55,521 nucleotides of DNA from Tieghemiomyces parasiticus. Its lineage: Eukaryota; Kickxellomycota; Dimargaritomycetes; Dimargaritales; Dimargaritaceae. The position numbers were made by a program, and so were the translations under genes. The DNA lies in NCBI GenBank assembly GCA_027575765.1, contig JANBPT010000214.1:1-55521 (forward strand). The letters run 5' to 3'. The notes below the pieces were generated by a model. That model ran no database searches. It was given only the letters and a program-made list of their open reading frames with translations, and was not told where the DNA came from. Each line of letters opens with the position of its first letter. Position 1 is the stretch's first letter. Of the stretch, positions 10,146 to 20,638 are shown piece after piece.

Positions 10146-12420
10146 CACGTTTCAACTCTAAAAGATGCTCACGCGCTGGGCGCAGTGACCATGAATATAA
10201 CGACAGCGGATGGTTATATGATCATGAGTGGCAGGAAATGGCGGTCCAAGTAAGCGAACTTGCGCAGGACATTATCTCAAGTCCGAAATAAAAGAATGTC
10301 CCGGTCAGAATGTATCATGTGAGTGCGCGTGCGTGGAGTAAACATCAAGTCGTAGTCTGGCATGCTTGTCAAGCGGGGAAGACTAAGAGGAAGCCGTGGT
10401 GATCCAAAGTATCCCTTCCGACATACTAGTGACCTAGACACGGTTACACTCCAGCGTCTGACCCATGACATTATCTCATTCACTTGATCACAGCGCTCAA
10501 CTACCTTAAACATATTTCAATTATCATTTACCTTAATCACTGTATCATTTATTGTCCTCTTATAATTATACTGTGCTTCCCACTTTTTTAACGACCGGTC
10601 CTTGGTCCAATCTCCGCTTGTGCACAATTAACCCCCTGACGAAACCGGTATCAGTTAATGGTCCTTCTATTATGCTTGCATGTATTAGACTCCGGGGTCT
10701 CTTTTATAATGTAACCAAGGCGCCCACCGGGAAACCTCCGATTCCAAGGACACCGCCTCCCTTCAGGATCTGTCTTCCTGATGGAAACGTCAAACTCCCA
10801 TCAACGGATTGTTCATACCCTTTGCAAAATGGGAAGGTGGCGGCCTTCAAATGCGGAAGACAAACTCAACTCGATATCGAATCCTCCTCTTCATGGAGAA
10901 GGGTCGGAACCGAGCACCTTTTTTTGCACCAAACGGGTTTGCCTCATCTTCCAACGCACTCATATTTATAGATGGCGAATCGCCCATAATGGAAGATTTG
11001 TTAAGTGTGTAATTAATACTTGTCTATATTCACAACTCGGCCTGCTCGCCTTGTGACCCTCCCTCGGTCTTTTTACTAGCTGCTCCTCCCCTCGGGCTTC
11101 ACACCTCGTCACAATAAGCTCATTCAAATCATGCCTTTATTTGATTTGACATCTCACATTTCCCACTTCCCCCCTTTTCCAGCTACATGGCTAATAAAAC
11201 ACCAGTGTAATTCCTTGAACTGCAGGAACTTTCAAGCCGCGGGTCTCTTGGGCTGCGCGTACTTCCATGCAGCCGCTAGAGGCCATACACTAACTACTGG
11301 AGCTCATAACATAGCAGCCACCCGGTTACTATATCGACCCGGGTCTCCTCTGTGCTCCTTCTCCATTTTGTCACTACTTACTTGTATTTGCTTGACAGTG
11401 CCTAGCACTCCCCGCCTCCGGATGGCCTTCCATCTCTCCAACCCCCCCGTCTGTCTACTTGTCCAGCTGGTGCCAGACCCCATTAAATACCCCGTTAAAA
11501 TATACAATCTCAAAAAAAAATCGGGCATTCCTCTTGCTCATTTATTTGTCATGGACTTTTGAGGCAGTCGCACTATTACCTGCTCACTGAACCATCCTCA
11601 CGACATGAACACCATGCTAGCCCTCCTCTTAATCAACTATACCACTGTAGAGCTACTGTTAGCCTGTGTCGTGCTCCAACACAGTAAAAAGTGAGAATAG
11701 TAAAAACGTCAATAATATTTTTATTAACATGGTTAAACGCTAGCTATTTATAATAAGGCGCTAGCTGGCATTCCTTGGCTTATCACCAAGCAGGACCTTT
11801 GCGTTAGACCGAGGTCTACGGTTTAGCGGAGCCGGTGTCGTGTGCAGTTAGTGCTAAAACCTCAGGGTGATTGCGATTACTGATATAGTATCATAACCCG
11901 GTTAAACCTATCCCTAAATAAGGTTCCTGGTTAAGTGTTGTGTCGGCTCCGTCCGACGATTCCGCGACAGGCTCTTTGATGCCTCCGGTGGCGACACATT
12001 CCTGTGCGGGAGGTTAAAATGTAGGACGGGCCTCGTTCTTGCGGGTCGTGGCAAGGGGAAACGCGGTGGTAGGCTCGGTCATTGTTGGATTAGCGAAAAC
12101 GGTGTTTTTTGGTGTAAGTGGTACAAGAACTTTTTATTTATTTATTTGATGGTTTCTTTGTCGTAATATATATAGCTCAGGGTACTCAACAAAGAATTTT
12201 CGGACGCTTTTGATAAAGACGGTTTTGATTAATACCGCGATAAATAAGGTTGCTATAATGATTTTATCAGCGTCTGCTGCTACCCGACGTCGAAACACCG
12301 TGCGTCGGCACTACATAAGTGGTGTGCTGAGGCACAAAAATCGCTACCCCTGTGAAGTCGAAGATACCCCATACCGAACATCACAACATGGCCCATTCAA
12401 GAGAAGATTAAAAAAGTAAT
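10146..12420. other. Gene-poor tract with short ATG frames; Pol III terminator of the second tRNA at its right end
   Basis: Two plus frames of modest length (139 codons at 10552, which opens with TTG, and 143 codons at 11131) show no domain or signal. GC content falls towards the right. On the minus strand a run of six T (12411-12416 as read there) directly behind the tRNA at 12421 fits a Pol III stop. Confidence 0.45.
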
Positions 12421-12495
12421 TGCCCCATGCAGGGATCGAACCTACGACCTTCGCGTTATTAGCACGACGCTCTAAACCAACTGAGCTAATAGGGC
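12421..12495 (-). tRNA. tRNA-Ile (anticodon AAT)
   Basis: Complete 75-base gene. The acceptor pairs GCCCTAT with ATGGGGC (two G-T type pairs allowed). The anticodon stem is TCGTG/CGCGA around loop CTAATAA. The internal promoter A box is TAGCTCAGTTGG and the B box is GGTTCGATCC. It is identical to the copies at 1-73 and 14914-14988 but inverted. A T6 run follows the 3' end. Confidence 0.97.
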
Positions 12496-14262
12496 CTACA
12501 TTCTGTTGTGAAGCCGAGCACGTCTTCTACCTTTGAGGAACTGTAATAGGCCGCGCCTATACAACCGTTAAAAGAAAAAGAAGGAAAGAGACCGGGCGAC
12601 CTCGGGGAGAGGCCCGGAAGAGACGGAGGACCAGTCAGGCCCTCCACCAATTAGCGTAGATCATCCATTATAGTTATAGTATATAAGTCGGGCCCAAGTA
12701 TGCAACACAGGGCCCGGCAGCTTATTCCCCCGTTTCTATCCCATAGTGCCATCCGTTGGCACTATTCCGCTAGTAAAGTCTATTACCAATATTCCCCTAA
12801 GCTCGCTTGTTGGTAAACGTTCATAGATTTCACTTGAAGTTTTCTCCGTCAATAGCTAACCCACCAAACTTTGCGTTACAGATTCGGACAGCGCTGGTCT
12901 GACTGTACATTCCTGAATTCTCCACTTCGACCCGGAGGTTCTTTTGAAGGCGGGACCGGCTTCCAGTTACCGGTCCGCTTTACACTATTGTGCGCCAGGG
13001 ATATTACCCTATTAGCCGAGTACCTGAGTCCGGTTCATTTGTTTTGGATATTTCGTTGGCTCTGGTGGCCACCGGATGTGGCCACTGGAAGGGTATTCTT
13101 TTAGCTCGCTCGCTTTAGCTACTGCCAATGGTGGTAATATGACGACGACCCCATTAACAGTAGGCTCCACCATCTGACAGTTGTCTATTCTTTGGTATAG
13201 AATAATCGATAGTTTTTTAAAGGTTAGGTTTTTTAGGAAAGAGGTGTCCCTTTATTACTAGGCGTGACAGGAACTATATATACACTAATCTCATATATGA
13301 AAAAGGTACAACACTGCTGTTGTGCATGGGGCCTAAAAGCCCCTTTATTGCTTTACATATTTAGTTTTGATGGATCGATTTTACTTTCACTTATCAGGTT
13401 TGGACAACCCTTTGACTCCAATGCCAAGTGATAGATACCAGACCTTTCACTTTGTCAAAGGAACCTTCATTAGCTGTCATTCCATCCCTGCTTGCCAATT
13501 AAGCTTCCCTTTTCACATATATAAAAGGCACAAACCTTGTCTTGCAGTATACAACAGTATTAAAACTACTTTTCATGTTTTAGACTGAATTCAGCATCTA
13601 TCTTCTAACTATCTCTACCTATTACAATATAACCGAGACACTGAACTGCAATTGTTCACAACACACAAATGTGATGAGGGCACCTTTACTGCCACCTACC
13701 AACCCCTCTGCTACTCTAACTCATGATCATTGCGGAATACCTATTGTTTGCTATGCTATCACGGCTTAATACATATCTACTATTCTTTATCCTTTTAAAT
13801 CCTTACTTTTACCATTGGTCTGCCTTACACTTCCACATCCTCTGTTCATTAATCCTATTCAATATCCTCTGATAACCACCATGTCGTTTTCCCTTTACCA
13901 TCATTCTACATTGCTTTATCTTTGGCCGCCATCTCTATAAAAGGACGCCTGCTCTTGCACAACCCAATAAAAACAACAATTATTCACCGACTCCTTCTTC
14001 ATAATATCCATTGAGAACCCTTAAACCCTGGCACACCATCACAAATGTGGAACTTAGCCTTAGTTTATACCATAACTATACAATAACAAAATTTTCCACT
14101 GAACTATGGAAGTTCTGGATATAGCAAGTATGATAGCGTAAGAATATGACAAACAGCCTACAAAAGATTATAAGAGTTTATATAATAGACTACAAAAGCC
14201 GCAAGGTCAACGGATAACCAAAAAATATTATGGAAATAACTATCAAAAAGAACTCCCCTTTG

Positions 14263-14281
14263 CCACAGTGAGCCACTGTGG
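14263..14281. repeat. Perfect 8-bp stem, 3-nt loop hairpin
   Basis: CCACAGTG, loop AGC, then CACTGTGG. The stem is perfect and tight. It lies in AT-rich DNA where such a GC-containing palindrome stands out. Confidence 0.85.
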
Positions 14282-14550
14282 CTTTACTTTATATACTTGG
14301 GCAATCACTAAGTGGCGGGTTACAATACACATGTGGTATTGCTAGGGTAATTCTACTGGTCTTATTATGACCTGCCCAATATCACTTAAGCCTTAATTAT
14401 AAATCAATTCTTGCCAGGATATATATCTCAACTTCTAAATCTCATTAAGTGTATAACCTACAGACGGCTCCACAAAAATGTGAAACGTAGTTAGTTACGC
14501 CAGTTTAATAATAAAAGGTACCCCAAGGCAGGGTTGATAGTAAAACGCTC

Positions 14551-14578
14551 CCCAAGCTCAGTTGTGCTGGAGCTTGGG
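14551..14578. repeat. Perfect 9-bp stem hairpin with D-arm-like loop
   Basis: CCCAAGCTC pairs with GAGCTTGGG across a 10-nt loop. Its left arm plus loop (GCTCAGTTG) matches the D-arm wording of the neighbouring tRNA genes. A canonical T-arm is missing, so it is not called a tRNA. Confidence 0.8.
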
Positions 14579-14913
14579 CTATAAATGATAATTCTGAATC
14601 CCAAAGAGGTTGTGGCCCAAACTGGCTACTTTTTAGTTTGCCATTTCGCCTATTGGTCCTTCAAGGATATGAAACATAATAAATCAAAAGGTTGTAGAAC
14701 AATATAATGCTTAGGTCATGAGACATTAGACCGTCAGCTGATGAGAACTCTACAGAGGGTGCACAATCGAAAATATGTCCTTCCCAAGGCCTCAGTCCTT
14801 TACCCTGGCCTTTGCAGTTAATCAGGTTAAGTCGGACTGACTCTTCCTACCGTTCTTACATACCAGGAATCTTGAGGAGCTGAAAATTCTATATCGGCTC
14901 CCCAAGTATGTAG

Positions 14914-14988
14914 GCCCTATTAGCTCAGTTGGTTTAGAGCGTCGTGCTAATAACGCGAAGGTCGTAGGTTCGATCCCTGCATGGGGCA
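14914..14988 (+). tRNA. tRNA-Ile (anticodon AAT)
   Basis: Complete 75-base copy with the same A and B boxes, the same anticodon loop CTAATAA and no intron. TTTATCCTTTT follows and supplies a T4 stop. It shares TGTAG immediately upstream with the copy at 12421-12495, while the remaining flanks differ. Confidence 0.97.
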
Positions 14989-15270
14989 TTTATCCTTTTA
15001 GTTAGGAATCTTCTAATTTGTATTGCCTGCAATCTAATTCAAAAAATTTGCCTGTGCAACGTATTGTTGCCCTCCCCTTTATATACATAGTATACTGGAA
15101 TAACTCAGGGGTTAAAAGTACAACCAGGCGGGCAGACAAAAGAGAGGGCAAAATGGCCTTGATCTCGTATGGGTTTGCTTCGAAGCGGACTTGGGGAAGA
15201 GAAATTGGGCTGCGCATCGAGGTTAGGGAGGGAGTGATGACACTGCAGGTGAATGTGTAGCCCCTAGGGA

Positions 15271-16137
15271 TCAAGGCCAGTCGCAGGCTTCTACGATCAT
15301 GTTGCCAAGGGCCTCAAGGCTGATTTGGTCCTCCTCAGTGAAACCTTCCTTCTCGGCGCAGTCTACATCCAGCACGCCCAGTAGCTTGCTGGCACCATCC
15401 TTGGAGATCAAAGGGATGGCCAGCTCGGATTGGGAATTAGGGTCGCAGGTGATATGACCATCAAAAGTGTGGACGTTGGGCACCAGCTGAGCCGACTTCT
15501 GGGTGGCGGCCGCGCCGCAGACCCCGCGATTGAAGTCGATGGAGTTGCAGGCGATCTATCCGGATCGAGAGAGGCAAGGAGGTGGTAGTTCGGTACCCAT
15601 AGAGTTTGGGGAAAGGGGAGGGCGGTTCAGGTCAAAGGCGTTGTTAATACTATAGGTCAGAGTGACCAATAAGACTAAGGCCTATAACCGACTGGTTGCT
15701 CAGCCGGACCGTGTCTCTTCGCAAAATACGGCCTACCTTGCCCTGGAACGGGCCCAGAGTTAGCGTCTCGGCGCCGCCCTTGTTATTCACCAGGTAGAAG
15801 CCTACCCAGTTGACAGCCTTGTGCTTTGGGTCGGGGCTCTCGTGGAACGAGTGATACAACAGGGCCGAGACGTTGGCAAGGTTGGTGACCTGCCGGGGAC
15901 GGGCGGAGGGAAGGGGGGTTGGAAATAGGACAGTTTGGAGGATTTCGTCAATTACGGGGTCGGCCAAAGTATGAAAGCTGGTAAGTTGGGAATCTCAGAC
16001 CCTGGTTAAGCGCAGAGGTTAGAACCTACCCAGTTGCGCTCGTCCTGGAGCACAGCAGCGGCCTGGGCGACGACTTCCTCGTAGAACTCGGCCTTAGGAG
16101 AGTCGTTGCTGCTTAGCCCAGGAACTAGAAGCGGCAT
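15271..16137 (-). CDS. Free methionine-(R)-sulfoxide reductase (GAF domain), 3 exons
   Basis: In transcript order the exons are 16137-16030, 15889-15737 and 15555-15271, all phase 0, encoding 181 residues. The enzyme reduces free methionine-R-sulfoxide in the cytosol. Its GAF fold shows NWVGFYL near residue 65. All three functional cysteines of the yeast enzyme are present: Cys90 and Cys100 in ACNSIDFNRGVCG, and Cys124 in GHITCD, close to yeast 91, 101 and 125. LGVLDVDC and FTEEDQISLEAL complete the family pattern. The start MPLLVPGLSS matches the usual short N-terminus. The same frame stays open upstream to about 16554 but lacks a convincing ATG. Identification is firm; exon borders use GTAGGT/GTAGGC donors and a consistent phase. 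Confidence 0.92.
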
Positions 16138-18115
16138 GGCGGGCAGTGTTTCAGAGGTTGGGAGAAGTGCAGCAGCGGGGTAGAGAATTAGGAGAACAGG
16201 AAGGTATGGTCGGGAACGAATGCCCTCGGTTAGGCAGCAATGTGTTGGGCGGTTTGACTTAGGAGGAAGGGGTCTGAAAGGAATATGTGTCAAGGTGGAA
16301 AGAACGGAGTGAGGCGAGGGACGGGGGTAGTGCCAAGACTGGGAAAGTGAAAGGGAACAAAGAGTAGGGTGGAAGTGGATGATGCGAACATGCGGGTCGA
16401 TGACGATGGCGGTACCCCTCGTGAGTATGTGGGCGCAGGACCCCGCAGTCATAACCCCGCCATCATGAGTGATGTCACAGCTTGCCAAAACCAACCGCAT
16501 ACCTGCCCCTGGGCTGTTTACGAGCTCTCGTGCCTTGGCAGGGTCCACAAGCACGAGTAAAAGTAAAGGCCATGCCGAAACTGTTCAGTCGGACCGTGAC
16601 TTCCAGGGATGACCTACAAGTGTCACGACCGCATTGGCAACACAGAGCCAACATCGCTGTGGTATTCCATTTAGAAACGAACCGCTAAGTGCCCCGTATC
16701 ATGTATTGTAACCCCCATCCAACTGGATGGAACCACACAAAAAGAATTAGGACCCGCGCATGATAAGGAGGGTCAGTGACTGCGATACTTGTGTAAGATG
16801 GTACACTAACGCAGCGGAGGACCCAGCAAGGTAGATCCGTAATCACTCGTTATACCATATTCCTTGTAAGCCTTGTAGGCGCTAGTTAACGTTGTAAATT
16901 ACCATTGAGGCCGACGCTCCTCGTGGGTTCCTCTTTGACCTCAACCTGGCAACCCAGTTGGGACTTCAGCCACATTAGCCTGGCCGCCGTTAGTTATGCC
17001 TGTCGCTCGGCTACAGGGGTCTCCGGTCAAAGCAGAGAACGGCCTGTGTAGAGCCGTGTACTTGATTCGTTAATAGCGATCAATGGGGGAGGGGGCGGAA
17101 GGCCCTAGATGTTAAGTATCAGGCACAGTATGGTAAGCGATCTACGAGGTTGCGAGCAGACGTCCGGGCCAGGTAACCTTTCGCTCCGTTCGCTTCTCCC
17201 TCCTTCTTCATTCGTACTGGTCAGCGTGGCTTCGGATACGGACATTAGTACAACTGCCCACTACAACTCTACAGCCTCCTTTCCCGAACTTCCGAACCAA
17301 ACACTCTCCAAGTTCGTGATCTCTACGGACGGTGCCAGTTTCTGTAGGTTATTCCCTACGTGGTGAGAGGTTGCTAATGGCGCCCAATCTAAATAATGTC
17401 TCAGCTATACACAGTGAACACCCTCTGTCCAAACTTACTAATAGTCCACCTTTCCCGTTTGCTTTGGAAGAGGACAAGCCATTGCACTGTATCTCAGAAG
17501 ACTTTGCAACGCGCCAATGGAGTTCTAAGGGGGTTGGTACTGTTATTTTTTATATCAGGGTATAGGCTGGGTTCTCGAAAGGGATCATTTCGTTTTCTTA
17601 CGGCATTGCTCGCACCGAATCTCATCTCGACAGGCATGCTATTCTCTGGTCGTAATCAGGGGAATCACCCCCAATTATACACTCTAGCAGTCGCATGTAC
17701 GGTGTAATGTTCCCAATGATTGCTCGATTGGTGCTGGTTAGGGTAGGTTGTGCTTGATTTGACACCGAGTTCGTACTTCGGCCTAGTGAACATGGCAAGT
17801 GTGTAAAATGAACATAGCTCGCGTGGCGACTTGGGTGCGAAAGCATTCGTCCACACCACCTCCCATGTGGTCTGTGGTGATGCTGGCAGCTGCACGACCA
17901 AGTCTTTGGTTGCGCTATATAAAAGTAACTAGTTGGTGCTTCTCTGGCATTAAGCAGTATCGCATACCGCCTCCTTCGACGGCTACTACCGGCTGGACAG
18001 CTCAGGTCCTTTTTACCAGTATACTTTTTCTACCGTTGACGTGGCCCCTCCGCATTCCCATTTTCGCCGTACAGTCCCAACAACCTCTCCAGCCACCCTT
18101 TTTTTGACCGCCAGC
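16138..18115. other. Intergenic; possible minus-strand exon at 16370-16555
   Basis: Next to the fRMsr start the minus frame 16370-16555 reads like coding sequence (for example VDPAKARELVNSPG and TAIVIDPHVRIIHFHP) but has no ATG and no assigned family. From 16.7 to 17.9 kb only short unpatterned plus and minus frames exist. Confidence 0.35.
17916..17925 (+). promoter_or_regulatory. TATA box of the 113-aa protein gene
   Basis: TATATAAAAG lies 200 nt before the ATG at 18116 and is followed by a C/T-rich leader. Confidence 0.5.
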
Positions 18116-18457
18116 ATGTCCTACTCTAGCGCAATCACACCCCAGGATGCCCTCTATTACGCCGGTGCCCATGTCGGTATCTGTAGCTCTCAGCTTCAGG
18201 CTTCCAATGTGTACAGCATCCCAGACGGTTCGGACAGCGAGCGCTACGAACTCAGCGGCCTGGCCCTTGACCTCTTCGAGCCCGTCGTGGTGGAGCAGTG
18301 TTATGTCTATAACGACGGCGATATGGTGGACGTCTGGAATGTACGTATCCGCTGCTCCGATCACAATGCCAACGTCAACGTCCAGCGCGAATCCGGCACG
18401 GTGGTCGAGGCAAATGGCTCCAGTGGTGGCAGCGACTACTCTGGCCACGACTGGTAA
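18116..18457 (+). CDS. Uncharacterised 113-aa protein
   Basis: The start is the ATG at 18116, preceded by CCAGC. The frame has GC-rich third positions like its real-gene neighbours, which supports coding. There is no signal peptide or membrane segment. Residues 1-95 read like a compact fold with alternating hydrophobics (ALYYAGAHVGI, LALDLFEPVVVEQCYVYN, VWNVRIRC). The last 20 residues are Gly/Ser-rich and end in GHDW. Two or three Cys could bind metal or pair. No family was recognised. A TATA box sits upstream. Confidence 0.6.
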   Translation: MSYSSAITPQDALYYAGAHVGICSSQLQASNVYSIPDGSDSERYELSGLALDLFEPVVVEQCYVYNDGDMVDVWNVRIRCSDHNANVNVQRESGTVVEANGSSGGSDYSGHDW

Positions 18458-18934
18458 CTCCCCCAGATGTATTTGACCCCCGTTTGCAGACTTGCTCGGG
18501 GAGTATGGCTGTTGTCGAACGATTTACGTCTACAATTAGTTTCCTCCACATGCCCACCGTCAGCCTGTGTGGGCGATCAGGTGTAGATCACCATAGTGAT
18601 CCAAGTCTAATTAGACGCGGTTGTTCCCCGCTATGTACAGTGTTCCTTCTTTAGTCACCCGAATTTTGCAATCAGTTATGTCCATAAGAGGGGAGGCGCC
18701 TCATTATATGGTGTCTGTATCAACAGTACCATTTTGTAAATAAAAATTTCATTACGTAAATATACATTTACTTATGCGCAATATGGCAGAAGAAGGCCGT
18801 GTACTGTATGAACATAGCTCGCCGGCGGAAAGAGGGCAGGCAAAAGCCAACATTGTGGGGTGTTAGAGCACCGGCTCTTGATCGATCAGCTGCAACCAGC
18901 GCCGCCGTGCTACTAAGCCCGCGGGTCGCCCCGA
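18458..18934. other. Convergent 3' flanks, no gene
   Basis: AT-rich spacer between the ends of the 113-aa protein gene (plus) and the CEP104-like gene (minus). It probably holds both polyadenylation regions. Confidence 0.5.
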
Positions 18935-20638
18935 CTAAACCCTACCCACTGACCCTAGGTAAGCTCGGAGCAATGATTCGAGAAAGCGAGGGTTAGACTC
19001 GACCAAGTACTCCTCCAGTTCACCCCACCCTAACGCCGCTCCGAGGGCCACGAGGGCCCCCACAGACTGTCGACGGACCTCCGCGTCACGGTGACGGGCG
19101 AATTCGCCAAGGGCCCGGTGGAGCTGTTGACGTATGCTAGTGGGTAGCAGCGATTTCATCATGCCGACCCGCCTGGTCCCCCTAGTTAGGCGTGTCACAA
19201 GGTCGGTGAGCAGATCCAGGTAAACCTGCGCCGTCTGGCGGCACAGGCCTTCAGGGTTGACGATCTCCAACAGAACGCGAAGTAACGAGGAGCGTCCGAT
19301 GTTTAAATAGGCCATGAGCAAGTCGCCCAAGATCGAGCGGTACGTGACCACGTAGGGTTCGGAAATGTCATGGAGGTAGCGGCGCGTAAGATTCGGAAGC
19401 GCCTCTTCCCACACCAGGGTCAAGGCAGTCAGGTACGGCGGCGCTTGTCTCGTGAGCTGGACAAGCTCGGCCAAGGATTGGATGTAGAGGGCGGCAAAGC
19501 CGGTACGCCGGTCACGACCAACTTGAGCGTGGAGGATGGCCAGGACGTCTCGCACAAGGGCCTCGAGGGCCGATCGGTCGGCAATGCTGGTACAAGGAGT
19601 TTCCCGCCAGTAGTGGCTCGCCTGTGCGATGCCCCGGAGGAGCTGTCGGGCACCCTGGAGTTTGACCGAGTAGTCACGTGTATCTCCCAGGGCCTCTAGC
19701 GTAGCCGGATCTGGCACCGCTGGCGGGGGTGGCGCCGGGCCACGTCCGGGAGAGCCGAAATCGTGGGGGAGCCGGCGGCCCTGGTGGCGACGGTGGCATG
19801 ATTCGTACCGCTGATCACCCGTTCGAACTAGCGGAGAATAGTGCGCAGAGTAGCCCCTGGTCGGTGATCCATATGATTTGGTACGTGCGTCCAAACCGTC
19901 GCCACCTTGTGGGAAAATGGCCGCCGCGTTGCACGGCGTTGCGGGCTCGCACATGAGCGATATGGAGCCCCCCTGGCTATCCGTGGCCTCGATCGACAAG
20001 ATACGGGCCAGATACTTGCGATTCCACGGGCTAGGGTAGCAGCCGGTCACTGACAGTCGTAACCCCACTGCGTCTACCCAGCCGGAGAACTCAGCCTCCC
20101 GGCTCTGGATGGTCTGGTACCCAAAGTCCTTCGGGTGGGCAAAGACCAGCTGGGTGGTCCGATGGCCGCTGAGTGAATCCGACGTGGCCTCACGTGGTGT
20201 GGTGACCGGGCTGACCAGTCCGCGTTGCAAGGGTGGCGGACGCGGCCCATCGACTGGTAGGTGAGCATTACTAAGGTAGACTATGGTTGGCGTGAAGACC
20301 GGGTGGGCTACGACCCGGATCCGCGTGATGAATTGTGGACCCGGCGGCAGGGTCACGCAGTAGTGTTGCGGATAGGCCGACATGGCGCCCACAGGCCGGC
20401 TGGGGCTCAGGGTAGTGGATGATGTTTGCTGGCGACCGCTCTCCTCGAGCAAGGGCGACGACGACGACCACGCGCGATCCCCAATTAAGGTGCCACGGAG
20501 GGGTCCCGGTTGTCCACTACTGCCGCTATTACTCGGTTCACCCGGCAGCGTCACCTTAGCAGAGTGAGCCCCAAGGGCGTAGCTAGGCGGCTGTGCAGGC
20601 CCAGCTGTTTCTCCGTAGACTACATAGTTTCGAGACAT
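18935..20638 (-). CDS. CEP104: CEP104-like jelly-roll plus TOG/HEAT protein
   Basis: Single open frame of 567 residues. Residues 85-125 (HYCVTLPPGPQFITRIRVVA, then TPTIVYLS) and 168-225 (FGYQTIQSREAEFSGWVDAV, later YLARILSIEA) follow the order seen in the N-terminal jelly-roll of CEP104: a FPQ.I-type strand, a LLAHQ/I.FYIS strand, a LGY strand, and a V.VDAVG.FL strand. After a Pro-rich linker (300-310), residues 320-567 form an all-helical solenoid. Its HEAT/TOG-type end is FARHRDAEVRRQSVGALVAL, followed by LGWGELEEYL. CEP104 tracks microtubule plus ends and works at ciliary tips. The C-terminal zinc fingers of animal CEP104 are absent, so this is shorter. A CLASP-like TOG protein is the main alternative. 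No introns are needed. Confidence 0.55.
   Translation of the reverse strand: MSRNYVVYGETAGPAQPPSYALGAHSAKVTLPGEPSNSGSSGQPGPLRGTLIGDRAWSSSSPLLEESGRQQTSSTTLSPSRPVGAMSAYPQHYCVTLPPGPQFITRIRVVAHPVFTPTIVYLSNAHLPVDGPRPPPLQRGLVSPVTTPREATSDSLSGHRTTQLVFAHPKDFGYQTIQSREAEFSGWVDAVGLRLSVTGCYPSPWNRKYLARILSIEATDSQGGSISLMCEPATPCNAAAIFPQGGDGLDARTKSYGSPTRGYSAHYSPLVRTGDQRYESCHRRHQGRRLPHDFGSPGRGPAPPPPAVPDPATLEALGDTRDYSVKLQGARQLLRGIAQASHYWRETPCTSIADRSALEALVRDVLAILHAQVGRDRRTGFAALYIQSLAELVQLTRQAPPYLTALTLVWEEALPNLTRRYLHDISEPYVVTYRSILGDLLMAYLNIGRSSLLRVLLEIVNPEGLCRQTAQVYLDLLTDLVTRLTRGTRRVGMMKSLLPTSIRQQLHRALGEFARHRDAEVRRQSVGALVALGAALGWGELEEYLVESNPRFLESLLRAYLGSVGRV

Larger units (their letters stand above)
12496..14913. 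other. AT-rich spacer between inverted tRNA-Ile copies
   Basis: About 2.4 kb with no gene of recognisable type. The left 650 bases are of mixed composition; from about 13150 on it is strongly AT-rich. Two strong hairpins (14263-14281, 14551-14578) are listed separately. No transposase or reverse-transcriptase motif was seen in any frame. Confidence 0.5.

Noticed and set aside
10552..11562. Two plus frames of about 140 codons
   Set aside because: The first needs a TTG start; neither has a signal peptide, domain or splice partner, and both lie in repeat-like low-gene DNA.
14530..14640. Possible tRNA with intron
   Set aside because: D-arm and anticodon-stem-like pairings are present, but no T-arm or matching acceptor ends were found.
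19370..19956. Plus-strand frames opposite the CEP104-like gene
   Set aside because: They overlap a 567-codon intact frame with patterned protein and have no features of their own.
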